Part shown: piece by piece, positions 1-8,565 of the stretch
How positions within the stretch are numbered: position 1 is the stretch's first letter
How the letters are laid out: each line of letters starts with the position of its first letter
Origin: Halomonas salipaludis
Lineage (GTDB): Bacteria > Pseudomonadota > Gammaproteobacteria > Pseudomonadales > Halomonadaceae
DNA: 64,000 bases
Direction of reading: 5' to 3'
Assembly: GCF_002286975.1 (NCBI RefSeq)
Contig: NZ_NSKB01000006.1
Location: forward strand, 186,001-250,000
Position numbers and translations under genes: made by a program
The notes under the pieces: model-generated
The model's input: the letters and a program-made list of their open reading frames with translations, nothing else
Told to the model about the DNA's origin: nothing
Databases searched by the model: none

Positions 1-1
1 G

Positions 2-109
2 TGGTTACTGGTCCATCCGGACCTACGTCACAGCGCTCGTATCCGTGCCTTCATGTCCTTTGCGGTTGACGCTGTCAGGCAGCGACAGGATGAATTGGAA
101 GGCCGCTAA
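2..109 (+). CDS. LysR-family regulator, C-terminal end (partial)
   Basis: The window opens inside an open frame that ends at the TAA at 107-109. The 35 visible residues begin WLLVHPDLRHSARIRAFMSF and end in a charged tail. Both the WLLxHPDLRxxxRIRAFMxF pattern and the tail are typical of the last helix of LysR-type effector-binding domains. Nothing upstream is available, so its DNA-binding domain, target and neighbours cannot be judged. The stop codon lies inside the first copy of a 25-bp tandem duplication. Confidence 0.7.
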   Translation, partial: WLLVHPDLRHSARIRAFMSFAVDAVRQRQDELEGR

Positions 110-146
110 CGCCGGGGGGAGGGAAGGCCGCTAACGCCGGGGGGAG
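97..146. repeat. Perfect 25-bp tandem duplication over a stop codon
   Basis: Positions 97-121 and 122-146 are identical 25-mers that start GGAAGGCCGCTAACG and end in a G-run. The first copy contains the last codons and stop of the LysR gene; the second lies just after it. The unit is not a multiple of three, but it falls at the stop, so the protein is unchanged. It looks like a recent slippage duplication. Confidence 0.85.
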
Positions 147-562
147 GCGCGCGAGTGCCAGGCCCGAGGCGGCGTGGCAACCGAGGAACGAGCCTGCTGC
201 CGGGTAGGCAACGGCCTAGCCAGGCGTCACGACGCGATATGGATTGACGCTGTGGCCGGGCATGCTATTTTCTAATATGTAGTCGCATCCAGGCGGAATC
301 ATTCATGCCCCCTTCTGCACGCTCTCCTCTTTCCACGCTGGTGGCCACGCCGGTCGCCGCCGTGGTGCGTGCCGCGACTGCTCCCCCCCTGCCACCTGTC
401 GCTCCGCCGCTCGGCGTTTCGCCGCCAGCGGGGCTCGACATGGCCGGCGTTTCACCGCCGCCCATGTGCACTCTGGGCTGACCTCCAGCCCACCAAGCTG
501 CCTCAGCTTTTCATCGTTCGGCATTGTTCTCAGTGCCGGCTGAGGCCTGTGCGTCTCTGAGC
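147..562. other. Intergenic stretch with no convincing gene
   Basis: Open frames exist on both strands (for example 265-471 and 303-602 on the minus strand), but their translations are low-complexity, rich in Arg, Ala and Gly, lack a ribosome-binding site and resemble no family. I see no RNA gene or promoter here that I can support. Confidence 0.5.
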
Positions 563-697
563 TTTGTCCGAAAAGTCGTCGAGCGATAGTCAGACAAGGC
601 AAAAATCGGCGAAAAGACGGAGTTTACGCGGTGTAAATGAGTACTTTGAGCCGAGTTTTAACGCCGTATGACCGAGCGCAGACAGTTTTCAGACGAA
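563..697. repeat. Long imperfect inverted repeat (about 135 bp) with central hairpin
   Basis: The outer arms at 563-575 and 685-697 pair at 11 of 13 positions. Inner blocks (GTCAGAC..GGC..AAAA.TCGGC near 589-610 against its complement near 643-671) continue the symmetry. The exact centre, 630, is a small hairpin with arms TTTAC (623-627) and GTAAA (633-637). The element ends just before the ribosome-binding site of the EamA gene. It could be a dispersed palindromic element or a folded leader; only one copy is in this window. Confidence 0.6.
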
Positions 698-719
698 GCG
701 TAGACAGGTGAAAGTCATC

Positions 720-1592
720 ATGACAAACCATTCCGTTACCTTGGCCGCTCATGCGTCCACGGCGCTCTTCGTGCTGCTGTGGGGCAGTGGTGCCATCTTT
801 ACCAAATGGGGGCTGGAGCATGCCCCGGCCTTTGCGTTTCTGCTGTTGCGCTTTGCCCTGGCGCTCACCGTGCTGATGTCCATCGGGCTTTACCGACGAC
901 GCTGGTTACCCGCGCCCGGCACACGCCTGCGTGTTGCCGGCACCGGCCTGCTGCTGATAGGTGCCTACTCGATCTGCTATTTCCTGGCCATGGAGCAAGG
1001 CATCACGCCCGGGGTGTTGGCTACCCTGCTGGGAATACAGCCGATTCTGACCCTGATGCTGCTGGAGCGGCGCTTCGCGCCGATGAGAATGGCGGGGCTT
1101 TGCGTGGCGCTGATGGGGTTGGTGCTGGTGGTATATCAGAGTGTCGTCCTGGTGCGCTTTTCCCTGGCGGGCGTAGGCTTCGCCCTGGGCGCGCTGGGGT
1201 GCATGACGGTAGGCGCCATCATGCAGAAGCGTATTCGACAATCGCCCGCCGAGGTCCTGCCGCTGCAGTACGTGGCCAGCCTGGCACTGTGCCTGCCCTT
1301 CGCCGCGCTTCAACCGGTGGCATTCGAGCCAACCTGGGAGTTCCTGATTCCACTTCTCTGGCTGGCACTGGTCATTTCGGTAGTGGCGCAGCTGCTGCTG
1401 TATCGATTGATTCAGGCCGGTAATCTGGTCAACGTCACCAGCCTGTTCTATCTGGTGCCGGCGGCCACCGCCATGATGGACTATCTGTTCCTGGGCAATG
1501 CCCTGCCCATGCTTAGCCTGGCAGGCATGGGGCTTATCCTGCTAGGCCTGGCACTGGTATTCCGTCAGCCGGTAATGGTATCTCGGCAATAG
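720..1592 (+). CDS. EamA/DMT-family transporter
   Basis: The 290-residue product is almost entirely hydrophobic, with about ten membrane segments in two EamA repeats, typical of the drug/metabolite transporter superfamily of inner-membrane exporters. The opening segment contains LLWGSGAIFTKWGL, the usual first-helix pattern. I chose the ATG at 720 because AGGTGA lies 9 nt upstream; an in-frame GTG at 708 has no ribosome-binding site. The substrate cannot be read from sequence; relatives export amino acids or metabolites. The gene stands alone between a palindromic repeat and a convergent DUF1127/ABM gene. Confidence 0.85.
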   Translation: MTNHSVTLAAHASTALFVLLWGSGAIFTKWGLEHAPAFAFLLLRFALALTVLMSIGLYRRRWLPAPGTRLRVAGTGLLLIGAYSICYFLAMEQGITPGVLATLLGIQPILTLMLLERRFAPMRMAGLCVALMGLVLVVYQSVVLVRFSLAGVGFALGALGCMTVGAIMQKRIRQSPAEVLPLQYVASLALCLPFAALQPVAFEPTWEFLIPLLWLALVISVVAQLLLYRLIQAGNLVNVTSLFYLVPAATAMMDYLFLGNALPMLSLAGMGLILLGLALVFRQPVMVSRQ

Positions 1593-1626
1593 GGAGAAAA
1601 ATGTGGCGCCTGTTGGTCGCGAGCGT

Positions 1627-2250
1627 TCACGGAGCATCGTGGTGCTCGCGGCTGTCGGCGGGCGCCTGCTCGCGTTCGCGCATGCCGTAGTCGCGCATCA
1701 CCGTGGCCACGCGCAGGCGATAGTCGTCGAACACCACGTCACGGCCCTGGGTCTGGGCGCTGCGGTGGCGCTCGAGCCGGCGCCACTGGGCGACGGCCTG
1801 CTCATCTCGCCAGAAGGATAGCGAGAGCACCTTGCCCGGCTGGGTCAGGCTCTCGAAGCGCTCGATGGAGATGAAGCCATCAATCTCATCGAGTAGCGGG
1901 CGTAGGCTGGCGGCGATATCGAGGTACTGCTCGCGGCGGCCGGACTTGGGGATGACTTCGAAGATAACGGCGATCATGTGAACTCCTGATTCAGACAGTT
2001 TGAGGCATGTGGAAGCTGCAACGGCTTCACTCTTGGGGGCGAAACGTTCCGGGTTGATCGGCACCAGCTTGCCGCGTTCCCAGCGCAAGCCGATGTCCTT
2101 GAGCATGCGTGGGTCGCAGTCGCGCAGCAGGGCATCGCGCTGGCGATTGACGTAGTAGTTGCGTACGGCGCGAAGCAGGCGACGGGCAGTGCGTAGTGGG
2201 TAGGGGTCGTGGTGTGTGGCTGCCATCAGGGGGTTGCCTGGTGTCGTCAT
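1627..2250 (-). CDS. DUF1127-like segment in frame with an ABM-family monooxygenase domain
   Basis: The frame opens at an ATG (2248-2250) with GGAG 6 nt upstream and encodes a short basic DUF1127-type region (motif DCDPRMLKDIGL, residues about 40-52). It continues without a stop into an antibiotic-biosynthesis-monooxygenase (ABM) ferredoxin-like domain that starts MIAVIFEVIPKSG and contains SIERFES and LSFWRDEQAVAQWR. The second part also has its own ATG at 1975-1977 with a strong AGGAG site 5 nt upstream, so it is probably translated as a separate 116-residue protein. Whether the longer form is made is unknown. ABM proteins are small oxygenases or aldehyde- and haem-related enzymes. The gene diverges from an ArsR-type regulator 88 bp away. 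Confidence 0.65.
   Translation of the reverse strand: MTTPGNPLMAATHHDPYPLRTARRLLRAVRNYYVNRQRDALLRDCDPRMLKDIGLRWERGKLVPINPERFAPKSEAVAASTCLKLSESGVHMIAVIFEVIPKSGRREQYLDIAASLRPLLDEIDGFISIERFESLTQPGKVLSLSFWRDEQAVAQWRRLERHRSAQTQGRDVVFDDYRLRVATVMRDYGMREREQAPADSREHHDAP
1983..1987 (-). promoter_or_regulatory. Internal ribosome-binding site for the ABM domain
   Basis: On the minus strand AGGAG sits 5 nt before the ATG at 1975-1977, inside the open DUF1127 frame. It is the best Shine-Dalgarno match in the gene and implies independent initiation of the 116-residue ABM protein (1627-1977). Confidence 0.65.
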
Positions 2251-2338
2251 GGGTGGCTCCGGGCCGTTTCCTTGTCGCTCGATTGTGCTGCGTTGGCCTA
2301 TGCTTGTCAGACATAAACAGTTAGGTGGAGAGCTAACG

Positions 2339-3058
2339 ATGGTTGAGCCTGACCTGCCACGTCTTGCCCGTACCATTGGCGATCCGACCCGGATGGGCAT
2401 GCTGGCACTGCTGATGGAGGGACGGGCGTTGACCGCCAAGGAGCTTGCCTACGGCTGTGGTGTGCAGCCGGGCACGGCGACGGAGCATCTCAAGCGGCTG
2501 CAGCGCGATGGGTTGATCGAGTCGACGGCACAAGGGCGGCACAAGTACTACCGGCTGGCGACAGCCGAGGTAGCGCATGCCGTCGAGGCGTTGATGGTGG
2601 TGGCCAAGCCGATAAAGGTGGTGTCGCCGTGCAGGCGGCCAGCCGGTGCCATAGGGGCGGCGCGATTCTGCTACGACCACCTGGCGGGTGAACTGGGCAC
2701 GCGGATGACGGCGGTACTGCTCGAGAGGGAGTTGTTGGTGGCAGATGGCGAAGCCATGAACGTGACGCAGCGGGGCGAGGCCTGGTTCTCGAACTTCGGC
2801 ATCGATACCGCTTCCCTGCGCAAGCGCCGCCGGCGTTTCGCCTACCCCTGCCTTGACTGGAGTGAGCGGCGCGATCATCTCGGCGGGGCGCTGGGGGCCG
2901 CCCTGGCCGAGCGCTTGCTGGAACTGGGCTGGATCGGCCGGCAGAAGCACTCGCGGGTGGTGAGTATCAGCGAGTTGGGGCATCGGGCACTAGCGCGCGA
3001 GTTCGGGCTCGTAATCGACTCGCCAGGGAGTGATCAAACGGTCGCGATCTCGTCGTAG
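2339..3058 (+). CDS. ArsR-type winged-helix transcriptional regulator
   Basis: The product has 239 residues. Residues about 5-80 form an ArsR-like winged helix (GDPTRMGMLALLMEG, then LTAKELAYGCGVQPGTATEH as the helix-turn-helix). The C-terminal part carries CYDHLAGELGTRM, a motif of a longer ArsR subfamily of about 220-240 residues. No obvious ArsR metal-binding CxC site is present in the helix, so it probably senses something other than a metal. GGTGGAGAG stands 6 nt before the ATG; the frame is open further upstream but without a start signal. It likely controls the divergent DUF1127/ABM gene. Its end overlaps the convergent VOC gene by 25 bp. Confidence 0.85.
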   Translation: MVEPDLPRLARTIGDPTRMGMLALLMEGRALTAKELAYGCGVQPGTATEHLKRLQRDGLIESTAQGRHKYYRLATAEVAHAVEALMVVAKPIKVVSPCRRPAGAIGAARFCYDHLAGELGTRMTAVLLERELLVADGEAMNVTQRGEAWFSNFGIDTASLRKRRRRFAYPCLDWSERRDHLGGALGAALAERLLELGWIGRQKHSRVVSISELGHRALAREFGLVIDSPGSDQTVAISS

Positions 3059-3453
3059 CCGCGGTTGAGGAACTGCACGAAGCAGAAGCCGTGACCGAAG
3101 GGGTCGGCCAGCATCGCGAGCTTGCCCCAGTCGTTGGTGGCAATGGGCTGCTCCTGTATGGCCCCGGCCGCAATAGCCTTTTCCACTGCGGTATCGATAT
3201 TCTCCACCACCACGTCCAGGTGCACCGGCGTCCAGTGGCGCGTGTAATGACGCTGAGCGCCGGGCGTGGCGCCTCCCGCTGCGTAGGCCGGCGATCCGGA
3301 GTCCTTTGCCAATAGATAGATCGGCGCCGGGCCACCGATCAGTTCGACACCGTCGTCGCCGAAGCGGCGCCCGACCTTGAGGCCGAACGCCTGCACGTAG
3401 AAGTCGATGCCACGCTCCAGATCGTCCACGTCCAGGTTGACGAGAAACTCCAT
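3034..3453 (-). CDS. VOC-family (glyoxalase/bleomycin-resistance fold) protein
   Basis: This 139-residue protein shows the two-part VOC fold: MEFLVNLDVDDLERGIDFYV at the start, and PVHLDVVVENIDTAVEKA then ADPFGHGFCFVQF in the second half. His and Glu/Asp positions of the kind that bind metal in glyoxalases are present (for example HLD and DPFGHGFC), but the reaction cannot be assigned. Start chosen at the ATG 3451-3453, with a purine-rich AGGGGG upstream, over a TTG five codons earlier. Its 3' end overlaps the ArsR gene on the other strand. Confidence 0.8.
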   Translation of the reverse strand: MEFLVNLDVDDLERGIDFYVQAFGLKVGRRFGDDGVELIGGPAPIYLLAKDSGSPAYAAGGATPGAQRHYTRHWTPVHLDVVVENIDTAVEKAIAAGAIQEQPIATNDWGKLAMLADPFGHGFCFVQFLNRGYDEIATV

Positions 3454-3646
3454 GCCGCCCCCTGCCAACAGGCCAGATTGATCCGACCATTAATGAATGA
3501 TGGGTAGGTACCCCGGTAAGTAAGTGCTTACCGGGGCAGTGGTTGATGTCTGCAGGATAGCAGGACGATGTGGGGGAAAGATCATTTTTGTTCAATATCC
3601 AAGGCGTGTGCTTGGGCAGGCTAAAGCCCCAACAGGAGGAGGAATG

Positions 3647-4048
3647 ATGTCGATAAAAACCGTTATCGTGCTTGCCAACCATTTACCTACTGGCCTTGCC
3701 GCCAACTTTGCTGCCGTCCTTGGCATGAGTCTTGGGAAGCATTCACCCGACCTAGTGGGAAGCGATACTGCCTCAGCCGATGGCATCCTGCTTAAAGGGA
3801 TTACTACCGTGCCCCTACCGATCCTCAGTGCCCCTGAAAGTGATCTGCTTGGCCTCTTCTATGCTGCAGAGGCGTTGCCGTTACGCTTTGCCTACATGCG
3901 CGCTGCATTCGAGGCGAGCGACTATGCGGATTACACCTTGCTTATCAATTCAACTTCACTTGAAGAACAAGTGCCGCAGGGAATCTTGCTGGCCGGGCCG
4001 AGGAGGGCGGTGGATCGAATATGCGGCCAATTACCTCTGCTGCGTTAA
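3647..4048 (+). CDS. DUF2000-family protein
   Basis: The product has about 133 residues and begins with a DUF2000 signature, KTVIVLANHLPTGLAANFAA, followed by LGMSLG and a C-terminal GILLAGPRRAVDRIC block. The family has no established function, although its fold resembles peptidyl-tRNA hydrolase 2. An AGGAGG at 3634-3639 precedes two consecutive ATGs (3644 and 3647); the second has the better 7-nt spacing. It is a single-gene unit, convergent with an SDR gene and separated from it by a hairpin. Confidence 0.8.
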   Translation: MSIKTVIVLANHLPTGLAANFAAVLGMSLGKHSPDLVGSDTASADGILLKGITTVPLPILSAPESDLLGLFYAAEALPLRFAYMRAAFEASDYADYTLLINSTSLEEQVPQGILLAGPRRAVDRICGQLPLLR

Positions 4049-4098
4049 GCACGCGTATGGCTGAAGAGGCGGTCGCACGGCTGTGGGCTGCTCAGAAA

Positions 4099-4121
4099 GC
4101 GGTGCCGGCAGGGGGCACCGC
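4099..4121. terminator. Putative bidirectional terminator hairpin
   Basis: A perfect 8-bp stem GCGGTGCC/GGCACCGC (4099-4106 and 4114-4121) with a 7-nt loop lies between the convergent DUF2000 and SDR genes. On the minus strand it is followed by TTTCTG, so it probably ends SDR transcription; the plus side has only a weak T-run. Confidence 0.55.
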
Positions 4122-4131
4122 TGCTTGGCCA

Positions 4132-4902
4132 TCAGGTGCGATTGATCGAGGCGCCACCATCGGCCAGCATCGCCGTGCCGGTGACGAAGCTGGCATCGTC
4201 GGAAGCCAGATAGAGCGCCGCTCGGGCAATCTCTTCCGGCGTGGCCATGCGCTTGAGCGCGTGCAGGTTCTCGACGAATGCCAGGACCTCCGGGCCCGCG
4301 CCGGGGGCGTTGGTGATGCTGGCGGGTGTATCGGTGCCTCCGGGAAGCAGGGCATTGACCCGAATGCCGTTGGGTCCCAACTCTGCAGCCAGGCATTTCA
4401 TCATTCCCAGGATCGCGGCCTTGCTGGCACCGTAGGCCGCCATGCCGGGCAGGCCGGCGGTATGGCCAACGAAGCTCGAGGTGAACAGCAGGCTGCCACC
4501 GCCGCGCTGCAGCAGCGCCGGTATCTGGTGTTTGGCTCCCAGATAGGCGGCGGTCAGATTGGTATGAATAATGTCGTGCCAGTCACTCGGTGCCATGTCC
4601 TGCAGTGGTTCCATCGGCCCGACGATGCCGGCATTGTTGAAGGCGATATCGAGCCCTCCGAAGCGTTCCAGGGCGGTAGTGACCAGACGCTGGGCCAAGT
4701 GCTCGTCGCCTACGTCCCCGGCGACGGCAACGGCCGTGCCGCCATCGCGAGCGATGGCGTCGACCAGCGCATCGAGTTTGTCCCGGCGGCGCGCGCTCAC
4801 GATCACGCTGGCGCCTTCGCTGGCGAACAGCCGGGCGGTGGCATGGCCGATGCCTGAGCTGGCCCCGGTGACGATGGCGATCTTTCCGGCAAGTCGATTC
4901 AT
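4132..4902 (-). CDS. SDR-family oxidoreductase
   Basis: A classical 256-residue short-chain dehydrogenase. It has the NAD(P)-binding motif TGASSGIG (residues 12-19), NNAG (89-92), and the catalytic set Ser142/Ser143, Tyr157 and Lys161 (YGASK). The end MLADGGASI is the usual SDR C-terminus. Arg39-Arg40 after the second strand hints at NADPH. Start chosen at ATG 4900-4902, with GGAGA upstream; an ATG five codons earlier has no such site. It is cytoplasmic and its substrate is unknown. Confidence 0.9.
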   Translation of the reverse strand: MNRLAGKIAIVTGASSGIGHATARLFASEGASVIVSARRRDKLDALVDAIARDGGTAVAVAGDVGDEHLAQRLVTTALERFGGLDIAFNNAGIVGPMEPLQDMAPSDWHDIIHTNLTAAYLGAKHQIPALLQRGGGSLLFTSSFVGHTAGLPGMAAYGASKAAILGMMKCLAAELGPNGIRVNALLPGGTDTPASITNAPGAGPEVLAFVENLHALKRMATPEEIARAALYLASDDASFVTGTAMLADGGASINRT

Positions 4903-5151
4903 AGCGGTATTCTCCATGGGTAGGTATGGGGCGTTTGCGATCCCATATCCACCCTGCCGGTACCCGGATGAGCCCTCACTCCGCTTCTTGCCATCAAAAA
5001 TTTGGCGGTTCGATGGTGCTATGCTGCAAATGTTGCGAAATGCTGTGAAGAAGATGGGCTCACTTTGAAAGCAAGGGACGGAGTGTGTCAGGCGGGTCCA
5101 GCGCTCATCCTGAACTTACGGAAAACGCCGAATTCACAGCGGAGGCCCGCC

Positions 5152-6258
5152 ATGAACGAGATAACCACCGAGCCACTTGCCATCTTCGATTCCGATGAAG
5201 CTAAATGGACCGCGGTACTGGCCCGAGACGCCGCGGCGGACGACGCTTTCGTCTATGCCGTGCGTACCACCGGAGTCTACTGCCGTCCCACCTGTCCATC
5301 GCGCCGGCCTCGCCGCGAGAACGCCGAGTTCCATGCCGATGCGTCGGCAGCCGAGCGGGCCGGCTATCGACCGTGCCAGCGCTGCCGCCCCCAGGAGCAA
5401 CCGTTGGCCCAGCGACACGCCCAGAGCGTCGCCAGGGCCTGCCGCCTTATCGAAACATCGGAGGACCTGCCCTCGCTCGACGAAATGGCACAGGCCGCAG
5501 GGTTGAGTCGCTTCCACTTCCATCGTGTCTTCACCTCGGTTACGGGGCTGACGCCCAAGGCGTATGCGGTCGCTTGCCGGGCGGATCGTGCGCGTCAGGC
5601 GCTGACGGAGCGGGAAACGGTCACCGAGGCGATCTATGACGCAGGCTTCAATTCCAGCGGGCGCTTCTATTCCGGCGCCAACAAGATGCTCGGCATGACG
5701 CCGCAACGTTATCGCTCGGGAGGAGAGGGCCTGGAGATTCGTTTCGCCCTTGGCGAGTGTTCTTTGGGCAGCATCCTGGTCGCGGCAGGCGACAAGGGCA
5801 TCTGCGCGATCTCTCTGGGAAATGATCCTGAGGCACTGCTACAGGAATTCCAGGATCGTTTCGTCAATGCCAACTTGGTCCCGGGGGGGAAGGACTTCGA
5901 CGCCTGGGTGGCCCGGGTGGTGGGCTTCGTCGAGGCGCCTGGCCTCGGGCTGGCGCTGCCGCTGGATATTCGTGGCACCGCCTTTCAACAGCGGGTCTGG
6001 CAGGCGCTGACCGAAATTCCCGTTGGGAACACCATTAGCTATAAGGAGCTGGCGGAGCGAATCGGCTCGCCTCAATCGGTGCGCGCCGTGGCAAGGGCCT
6101 GTGCTGCCAATACCATTGCGCTGGCCATTCCCTGCCACCGGGTGGTGCGTAGCGACGGGGGGCTTTCGGGCTACCGCTGGGGCGTTGAGAGAAAGCGGGC
6201 GTTGATCGAGCGTGAAGCGTCGACGGAGGTGGCGTTAACGGCGCAGGAGCCAACCTGA
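5152..6258 (+). CDS. ada: Ada: methylphosphotriester/O6-methylguanine-DNA methyltransferase and activator
   Basis: The 368-residue protein has the full Ada layout. The N-terminal zinc domain has Cys44, Cys48, Cys75 and Cys78 (VYCRPTC and CQRCRP), equivalent to Cys38/42/69/72 of E. coli Ada. An AraC-type DNA-binding domain spans about 90-190. The C-terminal methyltransferase carries the acceptor Cys328 in PCHRVV. Self-methylation of the N-terminal Cys turns it into an activator of alkylation-repair genes. The ATG at 5152 follows a GGAGG site and starts at the family-typical position; the frame is open further upstream. No alkB or aidB lies next to it. Confidence 0.95.
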   Translation: MNEITTEPLAIFDSDEAKWTAVLARDAAADDAFVYAVRTTGVYCRPTCPSRRPRRENAEFHADASAAERAGYRPCQRCRPQEQPLAQRHAQSVARACRLIETSEDLPSLDEMAQAAGLSRFHFHRVFTSVTGLTPKAYAVACRADRARQALTERETVTEAIYDAGFNSSGRFYSGANKMLGMTPQRYRSGGEGLEIRFALGECSLGSILVAAGDKGICAISLGNDPEALLQEFQDRFVNANLVPGGKDFDAWVARVVGFVEAPGLGLALPLDIRGTAFQQRVWQALTEIPVGNTISYKELAERIGSPQSVRAVARACAANTIALAIPCHRVVRSDGGLSGYRWGVERKRALIEREASTEVALTAQEPT

Positions 6259-6343
6259 ACGAGCGGATCCCATATGGCCTTTTGCTGCGCTCAGGTCATC
6301 GTCCTGGCGGCGAGTCTGATCTCGGTATGAAAAGAGGAGCACG

Positions 6344-7273
6344 TTAGGTGGGAGAAGTGGCTGACTTGTCGAATACCTGCGCATCTTGGGTCAGGTGAGC
6401 CTTGATCCAGTCGAAGAATTCCAGATGGGCCGCGTTGTCGAGAATACTGGCGTCCTGCACGAACCAGTAGCTGAATCGCGAGGTGATCGCGTGGCCGAAC
6501 GGCGCGACAAGGCGACCGCTGCGAATATCCCTAGCGACAAGGGCCGAACGGCCAAGCGCGACGCCCGCTCCACCGATTGCCGCCTCGATCATGGCTGCAT
6601 CGTCATCAAAAAAGACGGTTTCAGTGCGCGGTGGAAGCTCGCGACCCGAAGACTCGAACCACCGCTCCCAGGAGTCTGGATTGTCGGAGCGCAGTAGCGG
6701 CAGTGCGGCGAAGACATCGGGTGACGTTAGATTGAGCGTCGCGGCTCGCTGAGGTGACATCACCGGTGCAATGAGCTCATCACAAATATGTCTGCTGCGT
6801 ACGTTCGGCCATCGTCCCAGTCCATAGCGAATAGCAGCATCGATACGGTCGCGACGGAAATCCACAAACTGCCGAGACGCGCTGATCCGCAGGTCCGCTG
6901 CCTTATACTCCTTGAGCATATCGGTGAGCTGAGGGGCCAACCATTTGCTGGCGAGGGCTGGCAGCATGCTAACGGTCAAGGAGTTGGCGGCGGGCCGTCG
7001 CCCGATCACCTCAAGGGCATCCTCGAGTAAGCGGGCACTCTCCTGCACTGCGTCGGCAAGAATATGGGCGGCGGGTGTGGGCTCCAGCCGCCGCCCATTT
7101 CGGCGAAAGAGTTGTTGCCCGATCATCTCTTCCAGCTCGCGGAGCTGATGGCTCACGGCGGCCTGGGTGACATTCAGCTCCTCAGCCGCAAGCGTCACCG
7201 TGCCGAGTCTCACCGTGGCTGCCAGTGCACGTAGGGGCCGGGTAACGACCAGTCTTATATTAGAATTTCTCAT
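6344..7273 (-). CDS. LysR-family regulator (GcvA-like)
   Basis: 309 residues. The N-terminal winged helix has LGTVTLAAEELNVTQAAVSHQ as recognition region (I quote its first part only as LGTVTLAAEEL) and ends LEPTPAAHILADAV. The effector domain includes SMLPALASKWLAPQL, as in GcvA/AmpR-type LysR proteins. The ATG at 7271-7273 is preceded by a purine-rich but weak site. It diverges from a GntP-like permease whose start is 81 bp away, so it probably controls that gene and itself from the shared spacer. Confidence 0.88.
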   Translation of the reverse strand: MRNSNIRLVVTRPLRALAATVRLGTVTLAAEELNVTQAAVSHQLRELEEMIGQQLFRRNGRRLEPTPAAHILADAVQESARLLEDALEVIGRRPAANSLTVSMLPALASKWLAPQLTDMLKEYKAADLRISASRQFVDFRRDRIDAAIRYGLGRWPNVRSRHICDELIAPVMSPQRAATLNLTSPDVFAALPLLRSDNPDSWERWFESSGRELPPRTETVFFDDDAAMIEAAIGGAGVALGRSALVARDIRSGRLVAPFGHAITSRFSYWFVQDASILDNAAHLEFFDWIKAHLTQDAQVFDKSATSPT

Positions 7274-7354
7274 GAATTCACAATTTCTTTCGATTATTCC
7301 TGCGAGAGCCGCTTTGCTAGAGTCCCGACTTATCAAGTGAAAGAGACTCCGTCA

Positions 7355-8542
7355 ATGCGAGTAATCATACCTGGCCTCAATAATAAAGCTAATGGGTTGC
7401 CTGACCTGCCGCTGGTGATCTGGATGATCCTGGTGACACTCCTTTGCGGCGTCTTAGCAGGCTATGACGCCAGTGCGCTCATTTCGGGGTTCAACCAAGG
7501 CTATGGTGCGTCTATCGGCGAGTTCGCGTTGATCCTGATCCCATCCTTCGTGCTCGCCGCCGCGATAGAGCAGCAGCGCATCGATATGTCGCCGCGGGTG
7601 TCTGTCGGTATGGCACCCTTTTCCGCGGCTGGTATGGTTTGCCCGGACACCGCCTACGCGGCCCTCTCTCCCATGTGCCTACAGCGCAAACTTCCCATGG
7701 CCTTCGGCGCCTTTGCCGGGTTCAAGCTGCTGTTCCCCGCTGGGCCACTCATCGTCGCCGCCAGCGTCGCGGCGGACACCTCTACGACCCTGCTTCTCAG
7801 CGTCACGATTTTTATTCCAGTCTGGCTAACCGGGCTGCTCTACGGGCGCATGATCGAAGACCGCATCCTCGGACAACCAGTACACACCGGCGCGAGGCTG
7901 CAAATTTCTTACTCCTCTCTCTGCGCGCTTCTTCCGTTCCTGATTCTCGCGATCCTGTTGGTGATCGGTGTGCTTTTCGACATGCGCTTCAATGTCTGGG
8001 CCGACTTCGTGACCAATCCAAAGGGGGCGCTGATCGTGTCTGCAGCCGTTGCGCTGGCGAAGATCCCCGCTTCTGATCGGCGTCCGGCGGTAGACAAAGG
8101 GGTGCGACGCGCAGCAGAGCTGCTGGTCATTATCGGCGCGGCCAGTGCCTTCAGTATGGTTGTTACCAGTGTGGTGCCAGTAGAAGAGATCTTCATGGGT
8201 AGCACCAGTGAACTCGTGACCCTTCTCACGCTGTTCCTGCTGACGGCGGCCTTCAAAGTGTTGCAAGGCTCCAGTATGTCCGTCTTCGCCGCTGTCGGTC
8301 CGATTGCAGCACCCATCGTGGCGGCTGCAGGTATCTCGCCCGTACTGGCAGCACTGGCGATCTGCCTCGGCTCCTTTATCGCGATCTTGCCAAACGATAG
8401 CTTCTACTGGCTCGTCCGGCAGGATGCCATGCCCGATAAAAGCGAGCTGGTCGTGACGTCTGCGCTCGTCGCTGGCGCTGTGCTGCAGGCATTGGTCGGT
8501 ATGGTGTTATTGCTTGCGCTGGCTGCATTCAACATCTTCTGA
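7355..8542 (+). CDS. GntP-like permease (gluconate:H+ symporter type)
   Basis: A 395-residue integral membrane protein with roughly ten hydrophobic segments. The stretch ISGFNQGYGASIGEFALILI, just after the first helix, and the later PNDSFYWLVRQ resemble the conserved loops of GntP-family organic-acid symporters, although the protein is shorter than typical GntP (about 440). The ATG at 7355 has AAGAGA upstream; an in-frame GTG lies six codons earlier. It is paired with a divergent LysR regulator, which suggests substrate-induced uptake of a sugar acid or similar compound. Substrate unknown. Confidence 0.75.
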   Translation: MRVIIPGLNNKANGLPDLPLVIWMILVTLLCGVLAGYDASALISGFNQGYGASIGEFALILIPSFVLAAAIEQQRIDMSPRVSVGMAPFSAAGMVCPDTAYAALSPMCLQRKLPMAFGAFAGFKLLFPAGPLIVAASVAADTSTTLLLSVTIFIPVWLTGLLYGRMIEDRILGQPVHTGARLQISYSSLCALLPFLILAILLVIGVLFDMRFNVWADFVTNPKGALIVSAAVALAKIPASDRRPAVDKGVRRAAELLVIIGAASAFSMVVTSVVPVEEIFMGSTSELVTLLTLFLLTAAFKVLQGSSMSVFAAVGPIAAPIVAAAGISPVLAALAICLGSFIAILPNDSFYWLVRQDAMPDKSELVVTSALVAGAVLQALVGMVLLLALAAFNIF

Positions 8543-8565
8543 GCAGTCTTCAGCGAGGAAGTCGT

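Noticed and set aside
265-602. Small overlapping frames on both strands near the left end
   Set aside because: Low-complexity translations, no start signals, no family resemblance.
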